From the NCBI GenBank assembly GCA_027257055.1, contig JAPVLO010000083.1, positions 6,742,001 through 6,806,000 of the forward strand: 64,000 bases of DNA, written 5' to 3'. Of the stretch, positions 60,296 through 64,000 are shown in pieces. Made by a program: the position numbers and the translations under genes. Within the stretch, counting starts at the first letter, position 1; each line of letters starts with the position of its first letter. The notes under the pieces were generated by a model. That model was given only the letters and a program-made list of their open reading frames with translations. It did no database searches and was not told the origin of the DNA. The DNA is from Cephalopachus bancanus. Lineage: Eukaryota > Chordata > Mammalia > Primates > Tarsiidae.

Positions 60296-61540
60296 ACCAG
60301 TTCCATTGCCATTTTGCCTATCCCTCAATATTACTTCTTAATGGAAAATTTGTTAGATGCCATTTTGATGATAAAAGGAGTGTACTTATGAAAGAGAGCA
60401 TTATGAAAGATACAAGACAAACACTAAAGAAAAATATCAGATGCAATTATACCTCTACTTTGATAAATAGTAACACCAAAATAAGAACTTTTAATAAAGT
60501 CTTTATTTCTCTTGGTCTACATTCCCATTGTTTAGAGTTGCAAGTTTAAAAAGCCAAAGTAGTTTTTAGCTTTTAATTACCACACAGGAGTTACATATTA
60601 ACAAATTAGAAAAAGGTGGAAATATTAAAATGAATTGATCAGATAGTACATGTATTCATAATTTCAAATAAAATAAATATTGAATAATGACAACTACCAA
60701 TTTTATTGTTTGGTGACATTTACTTACCAACACATAGCCATATTATACACCTCCAAATTTTTCATAAATTTAGTGATATTTACTTTTTGTATATAAATCT
60801 GAGGATAAAGAATTGTAGTCAGGGAGACATTTAATAAGAATGACTAAGAATTAAATTCAGAATATTGTCACTAATGACATAATGGCATTGCTTGCATATT
60901 GACTATCCAGACAATTAGCTACATTGTCTGGATAATATAGTCTATACTTATAAATATACTTTACATAAAAGATAATTTATATAACATAACAATACTATTG
61001 CAAAAACTATTTGTTAGTAGTCAATTTTTTAAGAAGATTGAGATCCATCTGTCAGTAGTGTTAAAAGCATTTCCATTACTAAATAATTTTATCCCAAATA
61101 ATATTTCAATATATATGATTGAATTGATTTGTTATAATGGTGACAGAATTTGGTTTGCATAGAATGTGTGGTATATATCCTTTCATTTTGATGAGCTCAA
61201 CAGCAATAAGAGAAATCATAAGGAAAAAAGGCTTAAACAGAAGGGGATGTGCTGTCATGTAGGAAATTCAGAGCTGCATGATAAGAAAATTTGCTGTCAT
61301 TGACTCAAATAGGTCATTGGGGCCAAATTTTTCTCCTGCTTCAACTCTACTCTCTTCAGCACACTGGCAGTGTTATTCATGTTATGTGTTAGGTGTAGGT
61401 TAAATAGGGATTACAACCATACAAACCTGTGAACAGGGGAAGAGACAGATTATGTGCTGTGTCTGATTTTTTAAAAATTATTTTACTTTAATATAATTTT
61501 AAACACAAAAAATTTCCCAAAACAGCAAAAAACATCAAGT

Positions 61541-61542
<2 letters not shown>
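60296..61542. other. unassigned AT-rich sequence with a hairpin
   Basis: No gene recognised. A perfect 12-bp inverted repeat 'tatccagacaat'/'attgtctggata' (60904-60915 and 60923-60934, 7-nt loop) could form a hairpin. Confidence 0.4.

Positions 61543-61588
<46 letters not shown>
61543..61588. repeat. (AC)23 microsatellite
   Basis: 46 bp of perfect AC repeats followed by (at)n. Confidence 0.97.
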
Positions 61589-61594
<6 letters not shown>

Positions 61595-61775
61595 TTTTAC
61601 TGAAATTTAAGCACTTCCATTGTTGATGTCATGCTTAACTAATTAGTGCAGTTTCTATCACATTTTTCATCATAAATTTTCTTGTTTTTCTTTTGTATTT
61701 GCTAAGTATTTATTGGTGAGATATTTTGAGAGTATCTAGATAACTTTTATATCAAATTTTCACCCACTAGTTTTT

Positions 61776-62087
61776 TGTGTTTTTTGTTTGTTTGTTTGTT
61801 TGTTTGTTTGTTTTGAGTTGGAGTCTCACTCTGTCACCCAGACTGGAGTGCAGTGGCCGCTCCCGGCCACCGCAGCCTCTACCTGCTGGGCTCCAGCGAT
61901 CCTTCCGCCTCAATATTCCAAGTAGCCGGAATTACAGACATGTGCTACCATGCCTGGCTGATTTTTTGATTTATTGTAGAGATGAGGTCTCGCTGCCCAG
62001 GCGGGTCTCGAACCCGCGGGCTCAGGCAATCCACTCACCTCAGCCTCCCAAAGGCGCGGGATTACAGGCTGAGCCACCGAGCTCGGC
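61776..62087 (-). mobile_element. Alu SINE, young-looking
   Basis: Minus-strand Alu with a (tttg)7-type tail at 61780-61814. Perfect 16-bp duplications 'tcacccactagttttt' lie at 61760-61775 and 62088-62103. The B box is intact in reverse ('ggtctcgaacc'). The 123-codon frame across it is Alu translation. Confidence 0.97.
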
Positions 62088-62103
62088 TCACCCACTAGTT
62101 TTT

Positions 62104-63114
62104 ATAAGCATTAATTATTTTCTAAATCTGTTATTCCATCTACATTAATTGATATTCTGTTCAGAGTTTTACTTTTGTGTTATTAATTACTTAAATCAAT
62201 ATGGACACAATGATTTTGTAATATTCAATTATTTACAATATTTTCTCATTTTGATTGTAAAATTGTCTTAAGTTTTGACAGTGAGACCCCTTCAGCTTTA
62301 ACTGTACCCTTTCAACATATATATAAATCCTTTTTGAGCATTTCCTTAGTTCCTGGTTCAACAGGGTTTTGTTTTGTTTTGTTTCGTTTTTTTACCTATT
62401 TTTGAGTATCCCTACATTGCCAACATCTAAAACTGTCATTTTTCTAAAGTGTTTTGTATTTTGTGTATTTTTGTGAAGAATAATATGTAGAAGTCAAAAT
62501 CTGAGATCTGAACATAAGGCATACTCATTGCTACTCAAGAACTATTACCAGTGAGCAACACAAGAACATAAGTACTTAAACAGTTATACAGAAATAAAAT
62601 TACACATCTCCAAAATGGGGAAAACATACTAGAACCTTGTATTATTATACTGGAATTGAATGTATGAATAAAAACACATGGTTTTATATACTTTTAGATA
62701 TATTTATAGAAATGATTGTGTAAATGCACATACATGCAAATACTATATATATAGTACACATGTATGTTTTGTGCACATATGTATGTTTATGTACATACAT
62801 GGATATATATATATTTGCATGAATGTATATATAATCATATTGTGTAATTATATCTGCGTGTATATAAAACCATATGTTTACACTGATACCTCCAATTTTA
62901 GTATAATAATACAAAGTTTGATCTTGCCTTCCCCTCCTTTTGGTATTTGTAATTTCCTTCATCAACAGACAGCAATGTCCATACCATGATATTAACATAT
63001 TTACTCATTTTCTTTTAGCTAGAATACACACACGTATCTCAGAACTGCTACACATACCAAGTCAAAGAGCAAGTCTACAGTGCTAGGTACAATAATAGTT
63101 TATATACTTCTACA
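62104..63114. other. unassigned, with TA/TG-rich low-complexity tract
   Basis: 62685-62885 is a degenerate (tatg)n/(ta)n tract. The 103- and 104-codon frames on opposite strands there (Tyr/Ile/Val/His/Met-rich) are low-complexity artefacts. The rest is unrecognised. Confidence 0.45.
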
Positions 63115-63560
63115 TTCTTAACTCCAGAGCCTGTTACTATTACCTTATATGGCAAAAGAGATTTTGTCAATGTGTTTATGTCTTGAGATCGGTGATTATC
63201 CTGGAAAATCAGAATGGGCCCAGTGTAATTGCAATAATCCTTATAGGAGTGATACAGAAGTCAGAGGCAGAAAAGAAAACTATGTGATGATAGAAGCAGT
63301 GATTAGAATGATGCGATTTGAAGATGGAGCAAAGGACCATAAGCCAAGAAATACAAGTAATCACTGGAAGCTAAGCAAAAAGTTGAGGAAATAGGTTATC
63401 CCTGGGAACACCAGAATGAAACAATCATGAAAACTTTATGACTTTAGCCCAATAAGACTTATTTTGGACTTTTAACTTCCAGAGGTCGAAGAGAATATCT
63501 TTTTGTTGTTTTAAATCACTAAGTTTGTAGTAATTTATTACTGCAGCTATTAAAAAAAAA
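63115..63560 (+). mobile_element. MLT1-type MaLR LTR
   Basis: Follows an MLT1 LTR in order: 'ccttatatggcaaaagagat', 'tggaaaatcagaatgggccc', 'ataatccttataggagtgat', 'ggcagaaaagaaaactatgt', 'ggactttta', then 'gttgttttaaatcactaag' and 'tttgtagtaatttattactg'. It looks nearly complete at the 3' side. An 81-codon frame inside (63149-63394) is LTR sequence. Confidence 0.72.
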
Positions 63561-63589
63561 ACTCATATAAGTCCAACAAAAGTTTAATG

Positions 63590-64000
63590 TTTTTATTTTT
63601 TTAGGTAAAATTTCAAAAACATGCACAGATCTTAAGTTTGCAATTAGATGAGTTTTGTAAATGTATATATTCATATAACTATCATCCTGTTCAAGGGGTA
63701 GAAGATTTCCCACAACTCATAATTATTTGAATGGCTCTTTCACTGAGACGTCTTTCTTGTCCCTGTAAATCACTGAATTGATATCTGTCACCAGTGATTA
63801 TTTTAATTATTATAAAAGTTTACATAAAGGAGTCATACAAAATGTATTCTTTGTATGTCACTTACTTTGTACAACACAGTATTAGTGTAATACTTCCATG
63901 TTGTTTCATGTATCAGCAGTTCATTACATTGTTGAGTAGCACACTATTGTATCAATATGTGACTTTCTATCCATTCACTGTTTAATTGACCTATATGACA
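63590..64000 (-). mobile_element. L1M LINE 3' end, antisense, runs off window
   Basis: 'gatgagttttgtaaatgtat', 'aactatcatcctgttcaag', 'ataaaggagtcatacaaaat', 'tccatgttgtttcatgtatc' and 'agcagttcattacattgttg' match the antisense 3' portion of an old L1M. It continues past 64000. Confidence 0.65.

Noticed and set aside
61777..62148. 123-codon frame as a coding exon
   Set aside because: It is a translation of an antisense Alu, recognisable by its [17 protein letters not shown] and QPPKGAGLQ blocks. The same peptides recur over the other Alus.
62678..62998. 103- and 104-codon frames on opposite strands
   Set aside because: They lie on a TA/TG-rich low-complexity tract that is naturally stop-poor. 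The peptides are repetitive Tyr/Ile/Val/His/Met strings.
1..64000. A previously undescribed multi-gene system
   Set aside because: Read on both strands, the window shows only transposable elements, pseudogenes, simple repeats and anonymous DNA. No set of intact adjacent genes was found.

Overview
This is an AT-rich, L1-rich, gene-poor stretch of nuclear DNA from a primate. The twelve dimeric, 7SL-derived Alu elements share a sequence unlike the human J/S/Y families: a GGTTCGAGACC-type B box, 'ctcatctctacaataaat' in the middle, and a 'gaggcggaaggatcgc' right arm. No tRNA/Alu composite SINE of the kind common in galagos and lorises was seen. That points to a strepsirrhine, most likely a Malagasy lemur. 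This is an inference from memory of Alu families and was not searched.

No functional protein-coding gene could be supported. There is no convincing exon chain, tRNA, rRNA, snRNA or CRISPR array. Nearly every longer open frame is a retrotransposon fragment, a transposase fossil, a processed pseudogene or chance. The bases outside the listed repeats look like anonymous, ageing intergenic or intronic DNA.

Layout. 0-6 kb: the end of a Tigger1-like DNA transposon, a tail-less 7SL RNA retropseudogene, two Alus and an old antisense L1M. 6.5-10.4 kb: a degenerate mariner transposase and an MLT2-like LTR. 12.6-15.6 kb: an L1 with a twin-priming inversion, split by an Alu, next to an ancient L1 3' end. 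19-25.3 kb: an old antisense L1M invaded by a 1.09 kb GC-rich segment with 26-bp direct repeats, by a younger L1 that itself carries an RPS10 processed pseudogene, by an MER2-like element and by an Alu. 25-39 kb: three Alus, L1M pieces, MLT1-type LTR remnants and a lineage-type L1 3' end. 39.5-44.3 kb: an almost complete Tigger1 with an Alu inside it and two more Alus nearby. 45.6-46.3 kb: a second copy of the 6.6 kb mariner family, in the opposite orientation. 49.6-60.3 kb: a three-layer nest, with an old L1 (L1-B) split by a nearly full-length L1 (L1-A, about 6.45 kb with a 1.3 kb 5' UTR) and by a young Alu. 61-64 kb: a long CA repeat, a young Alu, an MLT1-type LTR and another L1M 3' end.

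The parts do not form an operating system. They record successive transposition: Tc1/mariner and Tigger elements, L1M and MaLR first, then lineage L1, then Alu and processed pseudogenes mobilised by L1. Many insertions keep readable target-site duplications, which allow relative dating.
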